A DNA stretch of 64,000 bases, taken from positions 248,001 through 312,000 of the forward strand of contig NZ_NFMB01000001.1 of assembly GCF_002161215.1 (NCBI RefSeq), in the 5' to 3' direction. The DNA comes from Flavonifractor sp. An10. Its GTDB lineage: Bacteria; Bacillota; Clostridia; Oscillospirales; Oscillospiraceae. Shown piece by piece: positions 41,380 through 50,256 of this stretch. Every line of letters begins with the position of its first letter. Positions within the stretch are counted from its first letter, which is position 1. A program made the translations under genes and the position numbers. Below the pieces are notes generated by a model that had not been told where the DNA came from, made no database searches, and saw only the letters and a list, made by a program, of their open reading frames with translations.

Positions 41380-41443
41380 GGGCATAACAAATAGTTATGG
41401 AATTCCATGAAAAACTGGCCTCTGGTAAGTCTTGACTAACTGT

Positions 41444-41474
41444 TGTAAAATTACAGACCGTAGTACAAGACTAC
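41444..41474 (+). promoter_or_regulatory. Candidate LysR binding dyads before the Nik-like operon
   Basis: TGTAAAATTACA (41444-41455) and GTAGT-N5-ACTAC (41460-41474) are two dyads in the 118-bp gap. A TACAAT at 41472-41477 could be the -10, without a good -35, as for an activated promoter. Confidence 0.45.
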
Positions 41475-41497
41475 AATATTTAAGACTGGAGGCATTT

Positions 41498-43111
41498 ATG
41501 AAAAGAAGGATTTTTTCTGTGCTGTTGAGCAGCGCTCTGTTGCTGACGGCGCTCGCCGGCTGCGGGCAAGGGGGCGAAGCAGATCCAAGCGGAAGCCCGT
41601 CCGACGCAGAGAGTGAAACCGCTACGCGGGACGAGCTGATATTTGTCAACTATCGGGATATCCGGGACCTGAACCCCCACCTGTACGCCGGTGAGATGTA
41701 CGCCCAGAGTATCCTTTACGATACACTGGTGAGCAATACGGAAGATGGTTATGTGGGTTGTCTGGCAGAGGACTGGACCATCAGCGATGATAGCCGGATC
41801 TATACCTTCAATATCCGGGACGGCGTAACCTTCTCCGACGGAACACCCTGCGACGCCAACGCCATTCTGACCAACTTCAACGCGATTCTGGAAAACCGGG
41901 AGCGGCACACCTGGCTGGAGATGATGAACCTGCTGGTGAGCGTTTCGGCGCCGGACAGCGACACTTTTGTCATTGAGATGAGCGAGCCGTACTACCCCAT
42001 GCTCACCGAGCTGGCTTGCATCCGCCCGTTCGCAATGATTTCCCCTAACTGCATGATCGACGGCAGCACGATGAACGGCGTCAACGGCTATATCGGGACA
42101 GGTCCTTATGTGCTCACAGACTTTGTTACCGATGAGTATGCTGTTTTTGAGCGCAATGAGAATTATTGGGGTGAGGCGCCCGCAATTCAGAAGATCACTG
42201 TCAAGGTCATCCCCGACAACCAGACACGCATTATGGCCCTGGAGAATGAGGAGATCGACCTGATTTTCGGCAAGAACATGCTGGACGCTGATGCCATCAG
42301 CCAGTATGTGGACAGTGACCGGTTCACCGTAAGCTTGTCTGACCCCACCTCCACCCGGCATATTGTGCTGAACACCACCCACGATATTTTGGGAGACGTG
42401 GCGGTGCGAAAGGCGCTCCAGCACGCCACAAACCGGCAGGCCATCTCCGAGGGCATTTTCTACGGCCTGGAGCCGGCAGCGGATACCCTTTATTCCACAA
42501 CCGTCCCCTACTGTGACGTGGATTTGGAGCCTTATGCTTACGACACAGATGAGGCGGCCCGCCTTCTGGACGAGGCCGGCTGGGTTATGGGAAGCGACGG
42601 GGTCCGCGCCAAGAATGGACAGAAACTGGAACTGGACCTCCTCTACAACAGCGACAGCGTTACTGAGAAGACTATTTCCGAGTATCTTCAGAGCGAGTAT
42701 CTGAAATTGGGCATCTCCCTGAACATCCACGGCGAGGAAGAACAGTCTTATCGTGATAACATGAAAGCCGGTAATTTCGATATGGTGTTCAACATCTGCT
42801 GGGGTATGCCTTATGATCCCCAGTCCTCTCTGGCTGCTATGCGGGCCCCGGTGTATGGCGACTACGCTGCACAGCAGGGACTGGAGGACAAGGCGGAGAT
42901 CGATCAGGCCATCACGGATATCCTCACCTCCACCGATGAGACAGAGCGTCAGGAACTATATGACTTTGTTCTGACCCGGCTCCATGAGGACGCCGTCTAC
43001 ATCCCCTTGACCTATGAAACCAACAAGGCCCTTTATACCTCGGAACTGAAGGGGGTCCACTTCGGCACCGACCAGTATGATGTGGATTTCGCAAGCATGT
43101 ACTTCGAGTAA
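41498..43111 (+). CDS. NikA/CntA-like substrate-binding lipoprotein
   Basis: The ATG at 41498 follows GGAGG. The 537-residue precursor has a lipobox LAGC (Cys about 21). The mature part follows NikA closely: FSDGTPCDANAI, GYIGTGPYVL, EYAVFERNENYWGEAPAI, and the diagnostic WGMPYDPQSSLAAMRAP ... AAQQGLEDKAEID. NikA proteins bind Ni(II) with a small organic chelator, and CntA binds opine metallophore complexes. A metal-chelate substrate is therefore more likely than a plain peptide, though the family cannot be split with certainty by eye. Confidence 0.85.
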   Translation: MKRRIFSVLLSSALLLTALAGCGQGGEADPSGSPSDAESETATRDELIFVNYRDIRDLNPHLYAGEMYAQSILYDTLVSNTEDGYVGCLAEDWTISDDSRIYTFNIRDGVTFSDGTPCDANAILTNFNAILENRERHTWLEMMNLLVSVSAPDSDTFVIEMSEPYYPMLTELACIRPFAMISPNCMIDGSTMNGVNGYIGTGPYVLTDFVTDEYAVFERNENYWGEAPAIQKITVKVIPDNQTRIMALENEEIDLIFGKNMLDADAISQYVDSDRFTVSLSDPTSTRHIVLNTTHDILGDVAVRKALQHATNRQAISEGIFYGLEPAADTLYSTTVPYCDVDLEPYAYDTDEAARLLDEAGWVMGSDGVRAKNGQKLELDLLYNSDSVTEKTISEYLQSEYLKLGISLNIHGEEEQSYRDNMKAGNFDMVFNICWGMPYDPQSSLAAMRAPVYGDYAAQQGLEDKAEIDQAITDILTSTDETERQELYDFVLTRLHEDAVYIPLTYETNKALYTSELKGVHFGTDQYDVDFASMYFE

Positions 43112-43126
43112 TCGTCGATGGCATCG

Positions 43127-43150
43127 GGGCCGCTTCTTTTGAAGCGGCCC
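43127..43150 (+). other. Intercistronic hairpin after the binding-protein gene
   Basis: Perfect 10-bp stem GGGCCGCTTC / GAAGCGGCCC with loop TTTT, 15 bp after the NikA-like stop. Such hairpins commonly stabilise the 5' message so that binding protein is made in excess over the permeases. Confidence 0.65.
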
Positions 43151-43285
43151 TTATGATGAATTGCTTTCGCTCGCGGGATTTGCTCACGCTTTCCCCAGGC
43201 GTGAAGCACACAAGAAACACGTTTGCGAGGCTTCCACAGAAGAAAATCACAATTTTGCAAATATGTAAAAAAGAAAGGGGCATCT

Positions 43286-44224
43286 ATGAAGCGCTATGTG
43301 ATCCGCCGGCTGCTGATGGCAATCCCCCTGCTGCTGGCGATTTCCTTTGTCTGTTTTGTATTCATCAATATGATTCCCTCAAATCCGGCGGAGGTCGTCC
43401 TCCGAATTCAGCAGACGCCCATTATCACAGAGGAGGCGATTGCGGAGATGGAGGAGGCGCTGGGCCTGAACAAACCGTTTCTGGTGCGGTATTTTGATTG
43501 GGTCCTGGGCTGTCTTCAGGGAGATTTCGGTATCAGTTATGTCAATCCCGCCCGCACAGTAGCCGGAGAACTGGCCCGCTGCCTGCCAGCCACACTGCAG
43601 TTGGCGGCGGCCTCGTTTGTGATCGTGCTGGTGCTGAGCATCCCTATCGGCTTCCTCTGCGCTGTGTATAAGGACGGCTGGTTCGATAAGATTATGCGGG
43701 GTTTGGTCTTCATCTCCACCGCCATGCCTGCCTATTGGGTCGGGTTACTCCTGATGTGGGGGATCAGTGTCAAAATGGGGCTTCTACCGACCAACGGAAA
43801 CGGTACTTGGCAACATATGATACTGCCCGCCTTTACCGTGGCGCTCAGCTACATCTCTACCTATATCCGGCTCATCCGCAACAATATGCTGGAGAATATG
43901 AAGCAGGATTATGTACTCTATGCCAATGTCCGGGGATTGCCTCAGCGGTCTATCCTGGTCAAGCATATCCTGAAAAATTCCATGCACACCTGCATTGTCG
44001 CCATGGGCATGAGCATCCCTCAGATGATTGCCGGCACCATCGTGGTGGAAAACGTGTTTTCCTGGCCGGGGCTGGGAACGCTGTGCATCAGTTCTATCTT
44101 TAATCGTGATCTGCCGGTCATCCAGACTTATGTGCTGTTCATCGGTGTATTGTTCGTTGTATTTAATCTAGTGTTCGACATCCTTCAGACTGTATCCGAT
44201 CCCAGGCTGAGAAAGGAGAGCTGA
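43286..44224 (+). CDS. NikB-like ABC permease
   Basis: The ATG at 43286 follows GAAAGGGG. The 312-residue protein has the Dpp/Opp/Nik B-type layout: an N-terminal helix (RRLLMAIPLLLAISFVCFVF), a periplasmic segment with GLNKPFLVRYFDWVLGCLQGDFG, and about five further helices with an EAA-type loop (YVLYANVRGLPQRSILVKHILKNS). It forms the channel with the next gene product. Confidence 0.88.
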   Translation: MKRYVIRRLLMAIPLLLAISFVCFVFINMIPSNPAEVVLRIQQTPIITEEAIAEMEEALGLNKPFLVRYFDWVLGCLQGDFGISYVNPARTVAGELARCLPATLQLAAASFVIVLVLSIPIGFLCAVYKDGWFDKIMRGLVFISTAMPAYWVGLLLMWGISVKMGLLPTNGNGTWQHMILPAFTVALSYISTYIRLIRNNMLENMKQDYVLYANVRGLPQRSILVKHILKNSMHTCIVAMGMSIPQMIAGTIVVENVFSWPGLGTLCISSIFNRDLPVIQTYVLFIGVLFVVFNLVFDILQTVSDPRLRKES

Positions 44225-44227
44225 GCT

Positions 44228-45052
44228 ATGGGAAAACGCTTTCTGCACAACCGTGCCGCTGTGGTAACGGTGGCTTTTGTCCTCCTGATCGCGCTGATCG
44301 GCATTCTTGCCCCGCTCCTGGCGCCGCACGATCCCTATGTTACGGACATCCTCGACAAATTCGCGCCGTACAGCCTGGAATATCCGCTGGGGACTGATCA
44401 CCTGGGGCGGTGTGTGCTCTCCCGCCTGATTTATGGTATCCGTCCAACACTGGGACTTGCCCTTCTGACCATGCTGGGGACCATCGCGCTGGGCGCGCTG
44501 CTGGGCGTTATGGCCGGCTACTTCCGGGGCGTGGTGGAAGAAATCATCATGCGGGTGGTGGACGTGATGCTCTCCTTCCCCAGTCAGATCATGGTGTTCG
44601 CCGTGGTGGGCCTTCTGGGGATCAATGTCCAAAATGTCATCATTGCCAATGTGTTCATCAAATGGGCCTGGTATGCCCGTATGATCCGAACCGGCGTTAT
44701 GCAGTACCGGGACCGGAACTTTGTCCAGTTCTCCCGGTGCGTGGGGATGCCGGAGCGGTTCATCCTGTTCCGCCACCTTTTGCCATCCATCACCTCTGAT
44801 CTTGCGGTGCTGGCTTCTCTGGATGTGGGCTGGGCCATTATCAATATCTCTACCCTGTCCTTCCTGGGGCTCGGCGTGCAGGCCCCCACCCCGGAATGGG
44901 GAGCCATGCTCAACGAGGCGAAGGATGTACTCACCAGTAATCCCACCCAGATGATCGCGCCTGGTATTGCTATCGTGGTTCTGGTGTGCTGCTTTAATCT
45001 GATGGGTGACGCCCTGCGGGACGTGCTGGACCCCAAGGAGGTGGAGAAATGA
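44228..45052 (+). CDS. NikC-like ABC permease
   Basis: The 274-residue protein has an N-terminal helix, the GTDHLGRCVLSRLIYG motif characteristic of DppC/OppC/NikC permeases, and the coupling loop (NFVQFSRCVGMPERFILFRHLLPS). It starts 3 bp after the NikB-like gene and overlaps the next gene by ATGA. Confidence 0.9.
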   Translation: MGKRFLHNRAAVVTVAFVLLIALIGILAPLLAPHDPYVTDILDKFAPYSLEYPLGTDHLGRCVLSRLIYGIRPTLGLALLTMLGTIALGALLGVMAGYFRGVVEEIIMRVVDVMLSFPSQIMVFAVVGLLGINVQNVIIANVFIKWAWYARMIRTGVMQYRDRNFVQFSRCVGMPERFILFRHLLPSITSDLAVLASLDVGWAIINISTLSFLGLGVQAPTPEWGAMLNEAKDVLTSNPTQMIAPGIAIVVLVCCFNLMGDALRDVLDPKEVEK

Positions 45053-45882
45053 CCCCGGTTCTGGAATTACAAGATCTCCATGTCCTGCTCTGCGCACGTC
45101 GGCATCAGGGGGTGGAGTTGGTGAAGGGAGTTTCCTTCTCGATATATCCTGGAGAGTGTCTTGGAATCCTTGGGGAGTCCGGAAGTGGAAAATCCATGTC
45201 TATGAAAGCGGCGATGGGCCTTTTGGATCATGGATTCCACGTGCTTGGAAGCGCCAAATTCCAGGGAGAAGAACTGCTGGGGAAAAGTGATGAAGAGCTG
45301 CGCCGTCTGAGGGGCGGCCAGGTAGGCATCATTCTCCAAAACCCGATGACCTGTTTTGACCCCCTCTACCGGATCGGAGCCCAGATTGCCGAAACCTTTG
45401 CGGCCCACAATAACTGGAGCAAGGAGGATATCCTCCAGCGATCTCTGGAGATGCTGGGGAAAATGCGGATTCGTAATCCGGAAGAGGTGTTGGAGAAGTA
45501 CCCGCATCAGCTCTCCGGCGGAATGCTTCAACGGATCATGATTGGTATCGCAACCGCTATGGAGCCGTCCCTCCTGATCGCGGACGAACCCACGACAGCC
45601 ATTGACGCCATCACTCAATTTGAGATTCTGGACGAATTGCTGCGGATCAAGCAGGAACACCAGACGGCAATGGTCTTTATCTCTCATGACTTGAACGCTA
45701 TTTCCCGGGTGGCAGACCGGATCGTAGTCCTCAATCAGGGGCTTGTGGTGGATCAAGGGGATTTCCATCATATTCTCCATCACGCGGCCGATTCCTATAC
45801 CAAGCTGCTGGTGGAGAAGCGGACGGATGTGATGCGCCGGTACAGCCAGGTACTGGGAGGAAAGGAGTGCGCCTATGCTTGA
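45049..45882 (+). CDS. NikD-like ABC ATPase
   Basis: The 277-residue protein has Walker A GESGSGKSM (about 44-52; Met where Thr/Ser is usual after the Ser), signature LSGGMLQR, Walker B LLIADEPTTAID and H-loop ISHDL. It ends with a short tail and lacks the long C-terminal zinc-cluster extension of DppD/OppD, as is usual for NikD. It overlaps both neighbours. Confidence 0.88.
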   Translation: MTPVLELQDLHVLLCARRHQGVELVKGVSFSIYPGECLGILGESGSGKSMSMKAAMGLLDHGFHVLGSAKFQGEELLGKSDEELRRLRGGQVGIILQNPMTCFDPLYRIGAQIAETFAAHNNWSKEDILQRSLEMLGKMRIRNPEEVLEKYPHQLSGGMLQRIMIGIATAMEPSLLIADEPTTAIDAITQFEILDELLRIKQEHQTAMVFISHDLNAISRVADRIVVLNQGLVVDQGDFHHILHHAADSYTKLLVEKRTDVMRRYSQVLGGKECAYA

Positions 45883-46678
45883 ACTGAAAAATATCTGCGT
45901 CAGTTTCCGAAGTGAGCGTCAGGACAAGGTGTTCGGACATACCCGTCAGCAGGTGCTCTTTGATGTGTCCCTGAACGTAAAAAGAGGGACTTGCCTCGGT
46001 ATTTTGGGAGAGTCCGGCAGCGGAAAATCCACTATGGGCCGGGTGCTGTGTGGGCTCCTGAAGCCAGACAGCGGGGAGGCGATTCTGGACGGTGTGTCGG
46101 TCTACGCCTCCCGGGCGGGCCGGAGGAACCTGCAAAACAAGCTCAGTGTGGTGTTTCAAGACTACACAACCTCTGCTAATCCCCGCTTCCGTGTCAAAGA
46201 CATCATTGGCGAGGGCCTGACCGTCCGGGAACGCCGGGAGAGGGGACGGCTGGAGCGAAACAAAGAAACAGCCGCCCTTCTGGAGCTGGTGGGACTTCCT
46301 GCTGATTTTGCGGACAGATTTCCCCACGAACTCTCCGGTGGCCAGCTTCAGCGGGTGTGCATCGCCAGGGCGGTGGCCTGTAAGCCAGAGGTCATCCTCT
46401 TTGATGAGGCGATCTCCTCCTTGGATGCGCATACCCAGGTCCAGGTGATGGATCTGCTGCAGGACCTGAAGGAAAAACTGGGACTGACCTATGTATTTAT
46501 CACCCACGACCTGACCTCTATCACTTATCTCTGTGACGATGTGCTGTTCCTTTATCAGGGCCGTGTAACTGAATATCTGCCCGTCAGCCGCATCAGCGAG
46601 ACCAAGGATGAGTACGCCCGGCGGCTGCTGGAGTCCATTGTGGTATTTGACACCGAGACTTCGGAGGTGGCCGTATGA
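45875..46678 (+). CDS. NikE-like ABC ATPase
   Basis: The 267-residue ATPase has Walker A GESGSGKST, Q-loop VVFQDYTTSANPRF (typical of the Dpp/Nik group), signature LSGGQLQRVCIARA, Walker B VILFDEAISSLD and H-loop ITHDL. It overlaps the NikD-like gene by 8 bp and the deacylase gene by 4 bp. Together with 41498-45882 it makes a complete five-part importer. Confidence 0.9.
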   Translation: MLELKNICVSFRSERQDKVFGHTRQQVLFDVSLNVKRGTCLGILGESGSGKSTMGRVLCGLLKPDSGEAILDGVSVYASRAGRRNLQNKLSVVFQDYTTSANPRFRVKDIIGEGLTVRERRERGRLERNKETAALLELVGLPADFADRFPHELSGGQLQRVCIARAVACKPEVILFDEAISSLDAHTQVQVMDLLQDLKEKLGLTYVFITHDLTSITYLCDDVLFLYQGRVTEYLPVSRISETKDEYARRLLESIVVFDTETSEVAV

Positions 46679-47607
46679 TTTTTTGTGGGACAACACTTTT
46701 GTCGGGTGAGCGGAAAAACGTACCGCTCCCGGTACCGGATGCTCCGCCTCTGAATGCAATCTGCCTGTGCGGCGCCGCACGGGGCAGAACACTGGTTGTC
46801 ACAGGCGGGGTCCATGGGTGCGAATATGTGGGGCCCCAGGCACTGCGCCGCCTGGCTGGAGAACTGGACCCGGCGAGACTGTCGGGGAACGTCATCCTCC
46901 TGCCGCTGGCAAATCCCAGCGCCTTCTATGCCGGAGCCAAACAGGTGGTGCCAGAGGACGGCGTCAATTTGAACCGAGCCTTCCCCGGCGATTCTGCGGG
47001 CAGCCTTTCCGCTCGATTGGCCTTTGCTCTGGAAACGGCTTTGTACCCGGAAGCCGATTTGCTGGCTGATCTCCACAGCGGAGACTGCAACGAGGCGCTT
47101 CATCCATTGGTGTTCTTCCCCACAGCGGGGGAGGAAATAGTCAACCAAGTCTCCCTGGCCGCCGCCAAGGTCCTGACTGTACCCTACCGGGTACGTTCCA
47201 CTGCGAAGAACGGACTTTACAGCTGGGCGGTGCAGAGGGGCGTTCCCGCCCTGCTGATTGAGCGGGGCGGTCAGGGGCTGTGGTCTGAACAGGAGGTGGA
47301 CGCCTGCTGTGAGGATGTCCGCTCCCTGCTGCGACATCTGGAGGTTATGCCCGGAGGGAACCCGCCGCGGGATCAGCTGGAAATCACAGAAACCTTCTAT
47401 GCGGAAGCTGAGTCGGAGGGATTTTGGTACCCGGCAGTAGGTTTAGACCAACAGGTCCGAAGGGGAGAACTGCTCGGACATCTGGAGACGCTGTCCGGCC
47501 ACCGCTTACAAGAGGTTCGGGCCGAGTTTGACGGCATTGTCCTTTACTACACAATCGCCCTGGGCGTCCGGGCGGGAGATCCGCTGATCGCATATGGCCA
47601 TCCGTAA
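46675..47607 (+). CDS. Zinc carboxypeptidase-fold deacylase (AstE/aspartoacylase family)
   Basis: The 310-residue protein shows the family's zinc site: His47 and Glu50 in GGVHGCEYVG and His134 in LADLHSGD. Substrate-binding NLNRAFPG (98-105) and the likely catalytic Glu in LLIERGGQG (about 205) are also seen. The C-terminal 80 residues form the usual beta domain. Members hydrolyse N-acyl amino acids or amide/peptide-like bonds with a free carboxylate. Locked between the Nik-like importer and a MATE exporter by overlaps, it probably processes the imported ligand in the cytoplasm. Confidence 0.85.
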   Translation: MIFCGTTLLSGERKNVPLPVPDAPPLNAICLCGAARGRTLVVTGGVHGCEYVGPQALRRLAGELDPARLSGNVILLPLANPSAFYAGAKQVVPEDGVNLNRAFPGDSAGSLSARLAFALETALYPEADLLADLHSGDCNEALHPLVFFPTAGEEIVNQVSLAAAKVLTVPYRVRSTAKNGLYSWAVQRGVPALLIERGGQGLWSEQEVDACCEDVRSLLRHLEVMPGGNPPRDQLEITETFYAEAESEGFWYPAVGLDQQVRRGELLGHLETLSGHRLQEVRAEFDGIVLYYTIALGVRAGDPLIAYGHP

Positions 47608-48931
47608 GGAATTCTGGCGGCTGGCCTGGCCCGCCGCGGCAGAGGGACTGTTGCTGATGTTGCTCACCGCCGCCGACCTGCTGATGGTTTCCTCTCTGGG
47701 AAACACAGCGGTGGCGGCGATCAGTATTTTTTCCCAACCCCGTATGGTGATCCTCTGCGTAACCCGCTCCTACTCTGTTGCACTGAGCGCCTATGTTGCC
47801 CGCCGGCGCGGCGAGGATCCGGATGAGTCCCTGACCGCCTGTTCCCGCGCTTCGCTCATGCTGGGGTGCGGTCTCTCGATACTGCTCCTGGTCGGGACCT
47901 GGATTGGAGCCGGCCCGCTTCTACAACTGGCCGGTGCACAGGATGACTATATCAGCTTGGCGTTGCGGTATGCCTTTCCCGCCCTGGTGAGTCTGGCATT
48001 CTCCGGGCCGGCTATTGTCCTTCACGGCATCTTGGCGGGGCTTGGCGATACCAAAAGCGTGCTTGTGTCCAATGTGCTGGGCAACGGAGTCAATGTCGTC
48101 TTCAATGCGCTGCTGATCTACGGCCTTGGTCCATTCCCCAAATTGGGAGTTTTTGGCGCCGGGCTTGGAACCGCTATCGGTGCTGGCGCTACGCTGGCCT
48201 ATACGCTGGCGCTTTTCTTACGGCGGCGGCATCCGGCCACTCTGCGGGGCAGAGGGGACTGGCTGCCGGGACGGGAATACCTCCGCTCCCTGGCTCCCCT
48301 TGCCGCGGGCACGTTCCTGGAGCAGGCGGCGGAACGGTTCGGGATGTTCACATTCTCCCGCCTGGTGGCGGATCTGGGCACAGTGGCGCTAAGCGTCCAC
48401 AACATCTGCGGGAGCCTGTGCGACATTTACTATAGCTTCTCCCAGGGGCTTGGGAAGGCCAGCTTGGTTCAGGCAGGCCAGGCGTTGGGCTCTGGACGGA
48501 CGTGCAATCTGAAACGGATCGGGGCGGTGTCCCGCCGGGCGGCGCTGTGGACTGGGGGTGCGGCCACGCTGATCTATTTGCTGCTCCGGTCGCCCTTGCT
48601 TCGGTTCTACCACTTGGAGGGCAATGACCTGGCTCTGGGCTGTGAGATCATGATCTTTGTGGCTGCTGTCAACATTCCGGAGGCATGGGCTATGGTCCAT
48701 GCGGGGCTGCTCCGTGGCTTGGGGCATACCAGTTTTGTGGCCCTCTATTCTCTCATCAGTATCGCGGTGGTGCGGCCGATCCTTACCTTCTTTCTGGTTT
48801 ATGAACTTGGTCTGGGATTATACGGAGCATGGATTGCCCTTACTCTCGATCAAGCAACAAGAGCGGTATGTTCCATGCTGGGAGCGCAGCAGACGATTCG
48901 TACCAAGATGAAGGATGGCTCAAATTCATAA
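47594..48931 (+). CDS. MATE-family efflux transporter
   Basis: The 445-residue protein has twelve predicted helices in two related halves, starting FWRLAWPAAAEGLLLMLLTAADLLMVSSLG as in other MATE proteins. MATE transporters export organic cations or other small molecules in exchange for Na+ or H+. It overlaps the deacylase gene by 14 bp and closes the operon. In this setting it could expel the processed ligand. Confidence 0.88.
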   Translation: MAIRKEFWRLAWPAAAEGLLLMLLTAADLLMVSSLGNTAVAAISIFSQPRMVILCVTRSYSVALSAYVARRRGEDPDESLTACSRASLMLGCGLSILLLVGTWIGAGPLLQLAGAQDDYISLALRYAFPALVSLAFSGPAIVLHGILAGLGDTKSVLVSNVLGNGVNVVFNALLIYGLGPFPKLGVFGAGLGTAIGAGATLAYTLALFLRRRHPATLRGRGDWLPGREYLRSLAPLAAGTFLEQAAERFGMFTFSRLVADLGTVALSVHNICGSLCDIYYSFSQGLGKASLVQAGQALGSGRTCNLKRIGAVSRRAALWTGGAATLIYLLLRSPLLRFYHLEGNDLALGCEIMIFVAAVNIPEAWAMVHAGLLRGLGHTSFVALYSLISIAVVRPILTFFLVYELGLGLYGAWIALTLDQATRAVCSMLGAQQTIRTKMKDGSNS

Positions 48932-49100
48932 TCTCCTTGATATTATTGTAGCGTCCTCATATAGATTTTTCTATTACCATAGATATCGGGCGCAATGAGA
49001 TTGTAAATCATTCACCGGTTCCTTCAGGCTTAGGAGCAAGCCGAGAGCTGGCGGCTGTCTTTCTTCCTACCTCCTGTCTTTTTCGGTCCGGCGTATTCTC

Positions 49101-50081
49101 TCACTCTGCTTCCCGTGGGTGGGAGAACGCCCGGAACGCTGCCGGGCTCTGCCCGGTGCTGCGGCGGAAGAGCTGCGCGAAACGGCTGGGATTCTGATAG
49201 CCCACAATTTTAGCGATCTGGCCCACGGGCAGGTCGGTATTTGCCAGCAGCTGTTCCGCACGCTCCATCCGCTGCTCCTGAATATACTGAGTGATGGTGC
49301 AGCCGTATCGGGTGTGAAAGGCATCCTTCAGCTTGGAGACGCCCATGCAGCCGATGCGGGCCAGGCGCTCCAGAGGCAGCCGGTCCGCACAATGGGCGGT
49401 GATGTAGGCCGCCACATCCGCCAGCATCCGCTCATCCTCCTGCGTCAGTGTCCGCCTGGGAGCTGGGTGGGCCCGGTGCCGTTCCACCACCAGCGCCACG
49501 GCTTCCGCCACCTTGCCGTCGTAAAAGAGTTTGGCGGCCAGCCCCTCGCCCCGGTAGTCACGGACCTCTTTCAGCAGGCGGACCATCTCCGGGAAGTGGT
49601 CGGTCTGGTCCAGAGATTGAAAGGATTCCAACAGGCTTTGGAACTCCTCCGGAAACTGGCGGCGGAGGTAGTCCTGATAGTAGGCCGGAGTGATCTCAAT
49701 GCCGATGGATACGATGGGGACCCGGCGGTGGATGAGCGCCCGGTAGGGCTCCCGCCCGCCGATGAAGCTCTTGACACAGCCGGACACCAGCCGGCGGCAG
49801 GGAGAGAACTCCTCCCCGGAGATGGACTCGTACCAGGTGACGCTCAGGCTCTCCGGCCAGCAAAACTCCAGAAGCTGATCCTCGTGAAAATAGAAATCGT
49901 GGATTTTGAGCATATAGAGGTCCTGCTGCCCATAGGTCCAGAAATAGCCGCTTCCACCGGGGCCGGCCTGCCGCCAGCACAGGCCCATGCTTCCATACCT
50001 CCGGTTGTCCGGCTCCGGCACAAAACCATGCTCTGCCATGGCCCCGGCATATTGCTCATCCAACACATTGCAGCTATACAT
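49101..50081 (-). CDS. AraC-family regulator divergent from ABC pair 5
   Basis: The ATG at 50081 lies about 10 bp after GGAGG. The product is 326 residues: a 220-residue ligand-binding region and a C-terminal AraC domain (LPLERLARIGCMGVSKLKDAFHTRYGCTITQYIQEQRM, then VGQIAKIVGYQNPSRFAQLFRRSTGQSPAAFR). Its division and length resemble those of the AraC regulator beside pair 2. It shares the intergenic region with the pair 5 promoter, so it probably activates that pair, in the manner of YbtA. Confidence 0.87.
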   Translation of the reverse strand: MYSCNVLDEQYAGAMAEHGFVPEPDNRRYGSMGLCWRQAGPGGSGYFWTYGQQDLYMLKIHDFYFHEDQLLEFCWPESLSVTWYESISGEEFSPCRRLVSGCVKSFIGGREPYRALIHRRVPIVSIGIEITPAYYQDYLRRQFPEEFQSLLESFQSLDQTDHFPEMVRLLKEVRDYRGEGLAAKLFYDGKVAEAVALVVERHRAHPAPRRTLTQEDERMLADVAAYITAHCADRLPLERLARIGCMGVSKLKDAFHTRYGCTITQYIQEQRMERAEQLLANTDLPVGQIAKIVGYQNPSRFAQLFRRSTGQSPAAFRAFSHPREAE

Positions 50082-50150
50082 TCTGACACGCCTCCTCCGC
50101 CTCAATCGGCCGAATCCATACCCCGATCAGCCGCATGAGCGTGGCACGCC

Positions 50151-50204
50151 TTGTATCTGTGACAGACAGGGAGTATGCTGTTATTTAGTTAGTATCTACT
50201 AACT
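50151..50204 (+). promoter_or_regulatory. Promoter and 18-bp operator of ABC pair 5
   Basis: TTGTAT (50151-50156), 17-bp spacer, TATGCT (50174-50179), then AGTTAGTATCTACTAACT at 50187-50204. The palindrome extends on both sides (TTTAGTTAGTA / TACTAACTAAA), the longest symmetric copy in the window. Confidence 0.75.
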
Positions 50205-50256
50205 AAAATATCATATCCGGCCTGTTCCGTCAAGGCTGGTAAAGGAGGAGTGCAAT

